The notes beneath the pieces are model-generated. The model was not told where the DNA came from. It ran no database searches and saw nothing but the letters and a program-made list of their open reading frames with translations. The translations under genes were made by a program, and so were the position numbers. From Nonomuraea thailandensis (GTDB lineage: Bacteria > Actinomycetota > Actinomycetes > Streptosporangiales > Streptosporangiaceae), in assembly GCF_024172165.1 (NCBI RefSeq), contig NZ_JAMZEB010000002.1:5105501-5169500 (forward strand): a stretch of DNA of 64,000 bases. Reading direction: 5' to 3'. Shown piece by piece: positions 33,084 to 41,632 of this stretch; the stretch's first letter is position 1, and each line of letters opens with the position of its first letter.

Positions 33084-34679
33084 ATGACCGGCAAGGACAA
33101 GCTCACAGCGGGACTGACAGCCTTGGGCGTGGCAGGGGCGCTCCTGAGCCCCTCGGCGGCGGCCGCGGACAGCGAGGCATTGGTCCGCACCGACCGGGGG
33201 CCGGTGCGCGGCATCCTGGCCGAGGACCACCGCTCGTTCCTGGGCATCCCGTACGCCGCCCCGCCCGTGGGCGAGCTGCGCTGGCGGGCGCCCCGCCCCG
33301 CCCCGGCCTGGACCCAGCCGCGCCAGGCCACCACTCCCGGCCCCATGTGCGCGCAGACCGGTGACCACCTGGGCGCGGGCAGCACCAGCGAGGACTGCCT
33401 GTACCTGAACGTGACCACCCCCCGCACCCGCGCAGAGCAGAAGCTGCCGGTGATGGTGTGGCTCCACGGCGGCAGTTTCAAGGACGGGGCCGGCCACCTG
33501 TACGACGCCCGCCGCCTGGCCGTCCAAGGCAACGTGATCGTGGTGAGCGTCAACTACCGGCTCGGCGCCTTCGGCTTCCTGGCCCACCCGGCCCTGCGCG
33601 ACACCGACGGCCTGTCCGGCAACTACGGGCTGGCCGACCAGCAGGCCGCCTTGCGCTGGGTCCGGCGCAACGCGGCCGCCTTCGGCGGCGACCCGCGCAA
33701 CGTCACGCTGTTCGGCGAGTCCTCCGGCGCCATCGCTGTCTGCGCCCACCTGGCCGCGCCCGGATCTGCCGGCCTGTTCCACCGCGCCATCCTGCAAAGC
33801 GCCCCCTGCACTGCCCCGTGGTCGCCGTCGCTGGCCATGGCCAGCAACCCCCGCCCGCTCGCGCAGGCCGAACGCGACGGCCGAGCCCTGGCCAAGCGCC
33901 TGGGCCTCGGCGATTCCGCGACCGCACGGCAGCTGCGCGCGGTCCCGGCCGACAAGCTGCTGCAGGCCGCCTCCGACGTGGCCCAGCCCGGCTTCGGCCC
34001 GGCCGTCGGTGGCGCGTTCCTCCCGCTGGACCCGGCCCGCGCGGTGGCCACCGGCCGCTTCGCCCGGGTGCCGGTGCTGTACGGCATCAACCGCCACGAG
34101 GAGCGCATGCACGTGTGGGGGCTGGAGATGGCCAAGTACCAAGGTCCGATCCCCGCCGACCGCTACGACGAGGAGGTCCGCGCCGCCTTCGGCGCCAACG
34201 CCGACAAGATCCTGGCCCGCTACCCTCTCTCCGCCTACGCCTCGCCCAGCCAGGCGCTGGCCTCCGCGCTGACCGACGCCGAGTACGCCCGCCCCGCCCT
34301 CGACACCGGCAAGGCGCTGTCACGGCACACCCGCGCGTACGCCTACGAGTTCGCCGACCCCGCAGCGCCGTGGTTCGCCGCCTTCCCCAAGCCGTACGAC
34401 ATGGGCGCCTACCACGCCGCCGACCTGCCCTACCTGTTCGACGTCGGCTACAACCAGCCCCTCACCGACCCGCAGCGCCACCTGGCCGACCACGTGATCG
34501 GCTACTGGACCCGCTTCGCCCGCACCGGCGACCCCAACGGCTCCGGCGCACCCGCCTGGCATCCCTTCACCACCGCACGCCCCCATGTCCAGTCCCTGGC
34601 CCCCGGCGATGACGGCATCAAGCCCGCCGACTTCGCCCGCGACCACCGCTACGACTTCTGGACCTCACTGAACAGCTGA
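33084..34679 (+). CDS. Type-B carboxylesterase, probably secreted
   Basis: A 531-residue alpha/beta hydrolase. N-terminal 28 residues form a signal peptide ending SAAAAD. Catalytic Ser213 is in GESSGA; the acidic residue lies in the GINRHEE region and the His in MGAYHAADLPYLF. EDCLYLNV is the second family signature. AGGAG at 9-nt spacing supports the start. It would hydrolyse esters outside the cell; substrate unknown. Under probable control of the divergent TetR gene. Confidence 0.92.
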   Translation: MTGKDKLTAGLTALGVAGALLSPSAAAADSEALVRTDRGPVRGILAEDHRSFLGIPYAAPPVGELRWRAPRPAPAWTQPRQATTPGPMCAQTGDHLGAGSTSEDCLYLNVTTPRTRAEQKLPVMVWLHGGSFKDGAGHLYDARRLAVQGNVIVVSVNYRLGAFGFLAHPALRDTDGLSGNYGLADQQAALRWVRRNAAAFGGDPRNVTLFGESSGAIAVCAHLAAPGSAGLFHRAILQSAPCTAPWSPSLAMASNPRPLAQAERDGRALAKRLGLGDSATARQLRAVPADKLLQAASDVAQPGFGPAVGGAFLPLDPARAVATGRFARVPVLYGINRHEERMHVWGLEMAKYQGPIPADRYDEEVRAAFGANADKILARYPLSAYASPSQALASALTDAEYARPALDTGKALSRHTRAYAYEFADPAAPWFAAFPKPYDMGAYHAADLPYLFDVGYNQPLTDPQRHLADHVIGYWTRFARTGDPNGSGAPAWHPFTTARPHVQSLAPGDDGIKPADFARDHRYDFWTSLNS

Positions 34680-34890
34680 GATGTTCGAGAGCTTCCGGCG
34701 GCCGCGACATCACGTACGGGCCGTTCCCCGGGCCCCAAGCCCTCGGGGGCCGGGCAACGGTCTTCATGACGCCCACCAACTACACCATCACCGGGTACGT
34801 CCTGCCCGACCAGCCGGCCTCGACCCCCGTATCTACCGCCCGTACCTGCAGTTGCGCCGGACTGACCCGGGCTATGAGGGTGAGACGGGC

Positions 34891-35826
34891 CTACCAGGGC
34901 GCCACGCCGTTCGCCCACTCGGACGCGTGGTCCTGGACGAACTCGTCGAAGGAGCGGGGCGGGCGGCCGGTCAGGTCCAGCACCGCGGTGCTGACCAGGT
35001 CGTCCCGGCCGGCGCTGAGGCCGGCGTCCACGGCGGCAAGGGCGGCGGCGAATTCGGCCGGCATGCCGGCGGCCCGGTAACCGGCCGCCAGCTCGTCGGT
35101 TTCGACGGGCAGCACCTGAATCGGCCTGCCGGTGCGGGCGGTAATGATCGCCGCCGCGTCCTGGTAGCTCAACGCTTTCGGCCCGGTGAGCAGGTAGTCG
35201 CGCCGGTCGCCCGGCCCATCACTGAGCCACTCACCCCGCCTCTCATTGGGCCACTCACCCTGCCCTTCACTGGGCCTCTCGCTGGACCCGTCATCGGGGT
35301 TGGTCAGCAGGGCGGAGGCGGCGGCCGCGATGTCGCGCGCGTCGATCCAGCCCAGCCGGCCGCCACCGGCGGCGGTGTGGATCTCGCCGTGCCGCCGGAG
35401 CCGCTCGCCCAGCGGATGCGGGCGCAGGAAGTTCTGCATGAACCCGGACGCGCGCAGCACGACCCACCCGGGCCGGGTCCGTACCCGCGCGGCCAGCTCA
35501 AGCGCGCCGGGGGCGTTCGGCAGCACGATGGCGGAGCCGAGGAGCACCACGCGGCGCACGCCGAGCCGCTCCGCCTCGTCCAGGAACGGCTCGACCAGCG
35601 GCATCGGATTCACGGCGTTCACCGGAGGCACCAGATAGACGCGGTCCATCGCGTGCAGCGCGGCCCGATGCGTGCCCGGTTCGTTCCAGTCGAACCGGAC
35701 CGCGTCAGGATCCCCTGCAGATGGGTTGCGAGCGGCCACCCGGATCGGTACGCCGTTGCGCCGCAGCAGCTCCGCCAGCACGCTGCCGGTCTTCCCGGTG
35801 CCGCCGGTGACCAGCACGCCGCTCAT
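34891..35826 (-). CDS. NmrA-like NAD(P)-binding oxidoreductase
   Basis: Rossmann protein of the atypical SDR/NmrA group, 311 residues, starting MSGVLVTGGTGKTGSVLAEL with the GxxGxxG motif. Residues about 178-203 (DDGSSERPSEGQGEWPNERR and on) are a low-complexity insertion in the DNA-repeat segment 35219-35295, in front of the conserved YLLTGPKALSY. It overlaps the SnoaL-like gene upstream (ATGA at 35823), so both are co-translated. Possible quinone or flavin reductase or redox sensor; substrate unknown. Confidence 0.88.
   Translation of the reverse strand: MSGVLVTGGTGKTGSVLAELLRRNGVPIRVAARNPSAGDPDAVRFDWNEPGTHRAALHAMDRVYLVPPVNAVNPMPLVEPFLDEAERLGVRRVVLLGSAIVLPNAPGALELAARVRTRPGWVVLRASGFMQNFLRPHPLGERLRRHGEIHTAAGGGRLGWIDARDIAAAASALLTNPDDGSSERPSEGQGEWPNERRGEWLSDGPGDRRDYLLTGPKALSYQDAAAIITARTGRPIQVLPVETDELAAGYRAAGMPAEFAAALAAVDAGLSAGRDDLVSTAVLDLTGRPPRSFDEFVQDHASEWANGVAPW
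35219..35295 (+). repeat. Imperfect tandem repeat inside the NmrA-like gene
   Basis: Units of the type GGGCCACTCACCCTGCCCTTCACT, GGGCCTCTCGCTGG and TGAGCCACTCACCCCGCC are repeated two to four times with changes. They encode a hydrophilic insertion absent from the Rossmann core; the reading frame is kept. Confidence 0.7.
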
Positions 35827-36266
35827 CGGGCGGCCCCCGAGCGCAGCGAGCCGAGCAACTCGGGCAGCGTCCCGGTCGCCGAGGCGGCGGCCAGCGGGCT
35901 CCAGTAGTCCCTGTAGTGCGTGATCAGGCCGTCATGGACCGTGATCACAGAGATGTAGTCCATGCGGTAAGGCTCGCCGGTGCGCACCGTGTACCCGTGC
36001 GCGATGAACTCCACCACGATGGTGTCCGGTCGTTTCGTGTGATGCACGGTCACTACAGGTATCTCCCGTACGTCCATCCGTTGCGGATATCCGGCCAGAT
36101 AGTCACGGACGGCATCCCGCCCCGCCAGCCGCCGCGGCGCGTCTCCCGCAGCGAACGGGAACTCGCCGGTGCCCTGCTCCGCCCACAGATCGGCGATGGC
36201 ATCCATGTCCTTGGCCAGCAGCAGATCCAGCAGTCGGCGGACCGTCTCCTCAGGAGTGCGTGGCAT
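35823..36266 (-). CDS. SnoaL-like / NTF2-fold protein
   Basis: A 147-residue protein with the SnoaL-like cone fold pattern: PEETVRRLLDLLLAKDMDAI at the start, WAEQGTGEFPFA, and the final strands PYRMDYISVITVHDGLITHY then RDYWSPLAAA. Such proteins include small isomerases, cyclases and ketosteroid-isomerase relatives. It precedes and overlaps the NmrA-like gene, and both face an XRE regulator, a combination common in actinomycetes. Confidence 0.88.
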   Translation of the reverse strand: MPRTPEETVRRLLDLLLAKDMDAIADLWAEQGTGEFPFAAGDAPRRLAGRDAVRDYLAGYPQRMDVREIPVVTVHHTKRPDTIVVEFIAHGYTVRTGEPYRMDYISVITVHDGLITHYRDYWSPLAAASATGTLPELLGSLRSGAAR

Positions 36267-36399
36267 GTTAGTCCTCCGGTGTCCCGTGAAATGTGGTCAT
36301 GCCAGCCTGGCCGCGGATCCGGGCGCCGCGGAACGGACGGGTAAGCCCCGGACCCCTGGTCCGTGGCTAAGGAGGCCGCCACTGTGGCAGCCTGGACGG

Positions 36400-37239
36400 G
36401 TGAGCAGAGCTGAACTGGCCGACTTTCTCCGTCGCCGGCGGGAGGCGCTGCGCCCGGACCAGCTGCCGGCCACGGCCGTCCACCCGCCAGGCCGCCGCGC
36501 CCGCCGTACTCCCGGCCTGCGCCGCGAAGAGGTGGCCACGCTGGCCGGGGTCTCCACCAGCTACTACGAACGACTTGAGCAGGCCCGCGCTCCGCATCCG
36601 TCGCCGCAGGTCATAGCTGCGCTGGGCACGGCACTGCGGCTCACCGACGCCGAGCGCGAGCACCTGGCGCGGCTGGCCGGGCAGGCCCCGCCCGCCCCGG
36701 AGACCGGCCCGGCGCCGGTGCCCGCCTTCGCCCGCGAGCTGCTGGACCGGCTCGGGCCGGTGCCCGCCTACCTCACCGACGAACGCCAGGACATTGTGGC
36801 CTGGAACAACGCGGCAGCCGACCTGATCACCGACTTCGGGTCACTGTCCGCTGGGGAACGCAACGCCGTGCGGCTGTCCATCCGGCTGAACGGCACCCTC
36901 TGCTCGGCCGCCGACGGCTCGCAGGGCGAATACGCCCGGCAGACCGCCGCCCAGCTGCGCGCGGCCAGCGCCCGGTACCCGGCCGAACGCGTACTTGGCG
37001 AGCTGGTCAACGAGTTCGCCGCGCACAGCCCCGACTTCGCCGCCAGCTGGCGCAACCACGAGGTACGCCCCATACCGACGCTGCGCAAGCACCTGCACCA
37101 CCCCGAGCTGGGCGCCCTGGAGCTGGACTGCCAGACTCTGCTGCTGCCCGGCACCGATCTGCGGATGGTGATCTACACCGCGCGACCGGGCAGCCCCAGC
37201 GCCGCCGCGCTCGCCCGGCTCGCCGCACGCGACACGTAG
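36400..37239 (+). CDS. XRE-family regulator with MmyB-like ligand domain
   Basis: A 279-residue protein: HTH GLRREEVATLAGVSTSYYERLEQ (about 38-60) and a PAS-like MmyB domain (about 105-270) with AWNNAAADLITDFGSL and a Trp/His-rich core (FAASWRNHEV). GTG start at 36400. It is divergent from the SnoaL-NmrA pair, which it likely represses or activates in response to a small hydrophobic ligand. Confidence 0.9.
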   Translation: MSRAELADFLRRRREALRPDQLPATAVHPPGRRARRTPGLRREEVATLAGVSTSYYERLEQARAPHPSPQVIAALGTALRLTDAEREHLARLAGQAPPAPETGPAPVPAFARELLDRLGPVPAYLTDERQDIVAWNNAAADLITDFGSLSAGERNAVRLSIRLNGTLCSAADGSQGEYARQTAAQLRAASARYPAERVLGELVNEFAAHSPDFAASWRNHEVRPIPTLRKHLHHPELGALELDCQTLLLPGTDLRMVIYTARPGSPSAAALARLAARDT

Positions 37240-37446
37240 ATCGAAGTCACGCTGTGAGATCGATCGGAATCCCGGCGCAAGCCTCCTCCGTAAGCGGGAG
37301 CCAACAAAGACTCACTGACCAGTGGAAACCCCGTTGACGCCCGGATTTCGTTTCCACATCGGGTATCCAGCCGAGATACGGCCATGAGCCGATCTTGGCA
37401 CCCCTTTCGGCCGGTAGGCGTACGTACGGTCAGCGGTCAATCGTGA
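37240..37446. other. Spacer without a recognisable gene
   Basis: No coding frame or structured element is convincing between the XRE regulator stop and the coiled-coil remnant. Confidence 0.4.
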
Positions 37447-37667
37447 TCAGTTTGAGTCGCCACCGCATAGTTGCCGGTTCTCCAGAGCCGACTGGTTGAC
37501 GACGCGGACGAGGGCGTTGATGTCGGCGCGTAGCCGGGACAGCTCGTCCTGGTCTTCCCTGCGGAGTTTCCTTGAGCTTGGCCACCTGCTCACGCAGGCG
37601 TTCGCGCGCTCCACCCGAGCACGGCCAGAAGGAAGACCAGCGGAACCGCGATCACAAGCTTCGTCAT
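37447..37667 (-). pseudogene. Frame-broken small membrane/coiled-coil protein
   Basis: Minus strand: ATG at 37667 overlaps the tetR stop (ATGA) and gives TKLVIAVPLVFLLAVLGW, one membrane helix, before a stop after 25 residues. In a second frame RERLREQVAKLKE follows, and in a third LRREDQDELSRLRADINALV and VNQSALENRQLCGGDSN run to the stop at 37447. Together they read as a helix plus coiled coil, resembling small coiled-coil proteins carried beside tyrosine recombinases. Two small indels would restore one frame. Confidence 0.55.
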
Positions 37668-38320
37668 GGCTGCCATGATGGCCCGGTGGCGATCGCGCGG
37701 CAGAGCCGGTCCGCGTCCCACGCGGGTTCTCCCAGGTCGAGCCGGCCCGGTGCCCGGAACCCGTCCAGCGCCAGGTGAACGTGGCGCCGCCACAGGGACG
37801 GGGCGGCGTGCCGGGTGGCCTCGGCTACCGTGCTGCTCGCCCACAACAGCAGGAAGAGGTCGGCGCCGGTGACGTCCGGGCGGACGACGCCGGCCGCCTG
37901 CGCCCGCCCCAGCACCCGTTGCGCGAGCGCGCAGATCTCGCTGTGCGCGGTCTCGGTGCGGTCGTCGCCGGGGAAGCGCCGCGCCAGGAAGTCGGCGAAC
38001 GCCCGGTCCCCGGCCTGGGCCGTACACAGGACTTCGAGCAGGCCGCGGAAGGCCTGCCACGGATCCTCCAGGCCGAGCGCGGCCTCCATCTCCTCGATCA
38101 CGTGGCGCAGCTTCGGCTCGAGCACCGCGCACAGCAGATCCAGGCGCGTCGGGAAGTGCCGGTAGAGGGTGCCGACCACCAGGCCCGCCTCGCGCGCGAT
38201 GCCGTCGAGGGCGGCCTGCGCGCCCTGCCCGGCGAACGCGCGCCGGGCGCACTCGAGCAGCCGCTCGCGGTTGCGGCGGGCATCCCGGCGAGCGGGCAGC
38301 GGGTTCCCCGTGGCAGGCAT
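37664..38320 (-). CDS. TetR-family repressor
   Basis: A 218-residue regulator: HTH ALDGIAREAGLVVGTLYRHFPTRLDLLCAV (about 35-65) with a helical ligand domain (RFPGDDRTETAHSEICALAQ). Start at 38320 (MPATGNPLPARRDARRNRER) because upstream frame lies over the divergent operator. It faces an SDR gene across a spacer with a perfect 22-bp dyad, so it is the likely repressor of that dehydrogenase. Confidence 0.9.
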   Translation of the reverse strand: MPATGNPLPARRDARRNRERLLECARRAFAGQGAQAALDGIAREAGLVVGTLYRHFPTRLDLLCAVLEPKLRHVIEEMEAALGLEDPWQAFRGLLEVLCTAQAGDRAFADFLARRFPGDDRTETAHSEICALAQRVLGRAQAAGVVRPDVTGADLFLLLWASSTVAEATRHAAPSLWRRHVHLALDGFRAPGRLDLGEPAWDADRLCRAIATGPSWQP

Positions 38321-38393
38321 GAGGTCACCGTAGCAAAGTGCGATACGTCTCAACTTTGAGGGTGCTCTCATCTTCGCTACAGTGAGCAGCACC

Positions 38394-38415
38394 AAAATGA
38401 GAGCATGCTCATTTT
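38394..38415. promoter_or_regulatory. TetR operator of the SDR gene
   Basis: AAAATGAG (38394-38401) and CTCATTTT (38408-38415) are perfect inverted arms around a 6-nt centre, 19 nt before the SDR start. An ATG inside it (38405) is in frame but is not the start for this reason. Confidence 0.75.
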
Positions 38416-38434
38416 TCGAGACAAGGGGAGCGAC

Positions 38435-39169
38435 ATGACGAAGCTCGGCGGGAAGGTCGCGGTGATCACCGGCGCAACCTCGGGGCTGGCACTGGCGACG
38501 GCGAAGCTGTTCGTCCAGGAGGGCGCGCACGTGGTCATCACCGGCCGCCGCCAGGACCGGCTGGACGCGGCGGTGGCCGCCATCGGCCACGGCGTGACCG
38601 GCGTGCTCGGCGACGTCGGCCAGATCTCCGACGCGGCCCGCCTGGCCGAGGTCGTGGCGGTCGAAGCGGGCCGGGTGGACGTGCTCATCGCCAGCGCCGG
38701 CGTCTGGACGTGGAACGAGCACATCGGCGACGTGACCGAGCAGTCGTTCGACGCCGTGTTCGGGGTGAACGTGCGGGGGACGTTCTTCACCGTGCAGAAA
38801 CTGCTGCCATTGCTGTCCGACGGCGCCTCGATCGTGCTCATCGGGTCGGGCGCCGCGGACAAGGGCGATCCGGGAACGACCGTCTACGCCGCGAGCAAGG
38901 CGGCGCTGCGGTCGTTCGCCAGGACCTGGACCACCGACTTGAAGCAGCGCGGAATCCGGGTCAACGTCCTCAGCCCCGCCGCGATCGACACCGCCGCGTT
39001 CGCGGACCTCCCGCCGGGGTTCAAGGAGCAGATTGCCTCGCGGGTGCCCGTCGGCCGCCTCGGTGACGAGCACGAGATCGCCACCGCGGCGCTCTTCCTG
39101 GCCTCCGCGGACTCGAGCTTCGTCACCGGCATCGACCTGCCCGTCGACGGCGGGATCGGCCAGGTCTGA
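38435..39169 (+). CDS. Short-chain dehydrogenase/reductase
   Basis: Classical SDR of 244 residues: cofactor loop TGATSGLALA (about 12-21), Ser-Tyr-Lys catalytic set with YAASK near residue 151 and SGSGAADKG before it, and NVLSPAAIDT after. ARRQDR-type basic residues after strand 2 (TGRRQDR) suggest NADPH. GGGGAG lies before ATG 38435. Substrate unknown; controlled by the divergent TetR. Confidence 0.92.
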   Translation: MTKLGGKVAVITGATSGLALATAKLFVQEGAHVVITGRRQDRLDAAVAAIGHGVTGVLGDVGQISDAARLAEVVAVEAGRVDVLIASAGVWTWNEHIGDVTEQSFDAVFGVNVRGTFFTVQKLLPLLSDGASIVLIGSGAADKGDPGTTVYAASKAALRSFARTWTTDLKQRGIRVNVLSPAAIDTAAFADLPPGFKEQIASRVPVGRLGDEHEIATAALFLASADSSFVTGIDLPVDGGIGQV

Positions 39170-39362
39170 CCACCGGCAAGGCGCCGAAGGTCAAGAGGCG
39201 CGGCTCCCTCGTACCCCCTGCGGGCCCGGGCATCATCGCCGGCCCCTGCTCCGGCACCGCTCCCGCACCACCTCGGCCAGGCGGTCGCGGCTCGTCTGGA
39301 CGAGGGCCAGTACCAAGTACAAGAGAAAGGGCAGTGTCCTGCCCTACCAGGGAGATCGCTGC

Positions 39363-39548
39363 TCAGTGAGTACGGCGGCGGGGGTGCCAGGACCTCGGTG
39401 ACCTTGGCGATGGCTTCGGCACCGGGTTGGACGTAGCACAGGGCGGTGCGGGGGTTCTTGTGCCGGGTCTTGCCCATGATGAGCTGCAGCGGTACCTCGG
39501 CCTCGCCGAGGTGGTGGCGGCGCTGTGGCGTAGCTGGTGCAGGTCGAG
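39363..39548 (-). pseudogene. C-terminal fragment of a tyrosine recombinase (copy 2, inverted)
   Basis: Minus strand: LDLHQLRHSAAT in one frame, then LGEAEVPLQLIMGKTRHKNP and RTALCYVQPGAEAIAKVTEV in another; one C fewer than copy 1 at the ACCC/ACC run breaks the frame. Nearly identical to 30085-30261 but in opposite orientation. Confidence 0.75.
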
Positions 39549-39865
39549 GCCGGCGTACCCTGCCAGCCGGCCGCACACCGCGCCCGTGGCCGCCTGCAGC
39601 AGGCCGCCCAAGAGTTGGACTGGCTGCGCCGCCGCCTGGCCGCCCACGTCGACCGGCTCCCGGCGCTGGCCGCCAAGCTCGACCCCACGCACGCCGAGAC
39701 CATCACGGCCGCCGCTCGAACAGCGCCTCGGCCGCGCCGGCCAGCCGCTCGATCTGCTTGGGCGCGGGCGGCTCGGTCCGTTCCTCCCGGCAGCGGGCCA
39801 GCAGGGCGGCGCGCGCCGCTCCCGCGACGTCTCCACCGGGTAGATCTTGGCGGCCAGCCTGAACG

Positions 39866-40200
39866 TCAGCTTGCTTCTGCGGGAAGGCTTGCGGTCAAAC
39901 GAGTGCCCTGTCCCGGGTGGCTGGCGATGTCCAGGTGCCCGCCGAATGCCGCGATACGGTCGTGCATTCCGGTCAGGCCCCGGCCAGTTGGTGCGGCTCC
40001 GCCCACCCCGTCGTCGCGAACTTCGGCGATGATTATTTTGTCGACGAGGCGCAGGCTGACCCACACCTGATCAGTCTGGGCGTGCTTGTAGACGTTGGTG
40101 AGAGCCTCGCTGATGAAGAAGTAGATCGTCTTCTCCGCCGACGGAGAGAAGCGCGGTTCTGCGGTGCGCACGGTGAGGTGGGCGGTTAGACCGAGCCGCT
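39866..40200 (-). pseudogene. C-terminal piece of a NarL-type sensor kinase
   Basis: Minus strand reads SAEKTIYFFISEALTNVYKH, DDGVGGAAPTGRGLTGMHDR and a proper C-terminus GQGTRLTASLPAEAS: the HATPase domain with N, G1 and G2 boxes. The His-bearing dimerisation domain and sensor are absent and the frame upstream is non-homologous. It ends head to head with the monooxygenase fragment at about 40205, so a rearrangement joined the two. Confidence 0.75.
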
Positions 40201-40210
40201 GGGCTGAGCC

Positions 40211-40663
40211 TGGCACCACCCGATCCCCGACCTGGTCGCGGCTACCCCGGACGAGGCCGTGATCCACATCGACATCCGGGACCTGGACCCGCTGCCCACG
40301 TACGTCCGTGGCCGGGTGGCGCTACTGGGCGACGCCGCCCACGCGATGAGTCCCGACCGCGGTCAGGGGTCCGGTCAGTCCGTCGAGGACGCGGTCGTGC
40401 CGGCCGCCGCCCTCCACGCCGGGCCCGGTATCGAGGCCGCACTGGGCCGCTACGACGCCGAGCGGCTGCCCCGTACCCAGGCCACCGCTCGGGGCGCCCG
40501 CGCGGACGGGCGCCGCACCACATCCACGGCGGCGCACCGGGTCCTGGCCACGATGATCCGGCTCATGCCCGCACCACTGTGGCGCAAGGGCATCGCGGCC
40601 GACGGCAACGCCACCTGGCGGTGGCCGCCACCGCGCCTGCCGGAGCCGACCACCCACGCCTGA
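40211..40663 (+). pseudogene. C-terminal piece of an FAD-dependent monooxygenase
   Basis: The frame from WHHPIPDLVAATPDEAVIHI through RGRVALLGDAAHAMSPDRGQ (the GD motif that binds FAD ribityl) to the natural C-terminus is the last 150 residues of a PHBH-fold hydroxylase. The N-terminal FAD GxGxxG fold is missing. An ATG at 40259 gives an open frame but no functional enzyme. Confidence 0.8.
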
Positions 40664-40760
40664 CGTGGACGGCCTCGCCACCGGATCAGCCGCCGCCGGG
40701 CCCCTGCTCGGTGCATCGAAGGCGCTACCTTCGCTGTAGTCGCCGCCTTCCCGTCAGCGC

Positions 40761-41618
40761 TCACCCTGCCGCGAGGAAATCGACGATCCTCGCGGCAACG
40801 CGGGGATAGTCGGGGCCGAACCAGATCATGTGGCTGTCGGCCTGGCTGACCACCAGTTCGGCTCTCGGTATTGTCGCGACCAGGGACTCGGCATGAGCGA
40901 AGGGCACCGACCGATCATGGCGGGTCGCTATGACCAGCGTGGGCTGGCTGACCTGCGCGGCGCAGTCCGCCACGGGGAGCATGTCGGCGGCGAAGCCGCG
41001 ACCCGAGCGCATCGAGGTGAACAGGCCGATGAGCAGGCTTCGCTCAGCGGTGGACAGGTTCCTCAGCACCTGACCCACGGGCAGGACTGACAGGTCGCGG
41101 ACAAGCAGGCGCAATCCCAGGGAGGGTGCCACGCGGAGCAGGAGCCGCAAAATCGCCCAGGTGCCGGCCTCCACCCGGGCGTTGAACACCGCCCGGCCAC
41201 CCAGCCGGGTCAGCCGGTCGGGCCAGGGCAGAAACCCGACCGAGCTTTGCAGGATGACCCGTTCGACCAGGTGCGGATGGCGGGCGGCCATGCTCAGCGC
41301 GGTGCGCCCACCGGCCGAGATCCCCACGACCGCGGCGAGTCGTTCGATGCCCAGGACCCGGCACAACTCGGCGGTGACGTCGGCGAAGCCGGCCGCCGTG
41401 GTGCCGGTGGTCAGCGGCGTCCGCCCGTATCCAGGGCGTGAGGGGGCCAGCACGGCGCAGTCGGCGTCGGCGTAGATCTCCTCGCCCAGCGCCAGCCCTG
41501 CCCGCATGTGGCCGCCGTGGAACACCACGACTGTCCTGGGGCCGTCTCCCTCCAGGCGATACTCCACCGGGCCGGCCGGCAGACCCGCCACGGGGTGAAG
41601 GGGGGAAGTGGACGCCAT
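40761..41618 (-). CDS. Alpha/beta hydrolase
   Basis: A 285-residue hydrolase: oxyanion HGGHMRAG, nucleophile elbow VVGISAGGRTA, Asp in ATRHDRSVPF and His in ADSHMIW. AAGGAG precedes ATG 41618. No signal peptide. It lies 14 nt after the antiporter gene in the same direction, so they may be co-transcribed, although no shared role is evident. Confidence 0.9.
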   Translation of the reverse strand: MASTSPLHPVAGLPAGPVEYRLEGDGPRTVVVFHGGHMRAGLALGEEIYADADCAVLAPSRPGYGRTPLTTGTTAAGFADVTAELCRVLGIERLAAVVGISAGGRTALSMAARHPHLVERVILQSSVGFLPWPDRLTRLGGRAVFNARVEAGTWAILRLLLRVAPSLGLRLLVRDLSVLPVGQVLRNLSTAERSLLIGLFTSMRSGRGFAADMLPVADCAAQVSQPTLVIATRHDRSVPFAHAESLVATIPRAELVVSQADSHMIWFGPDYPRVAARIVDFLAAG

Positions 41619-41632
41619 GGCGTCTCCTTGCG

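Noticed and set aside
38405..38434. Upstream ATG of the SDR gene at 38405
   Set aside because: It lies within the perfect TetR dyad; the ATG at 38435 has GGGGAG before it and matches the SDR N-terminus.
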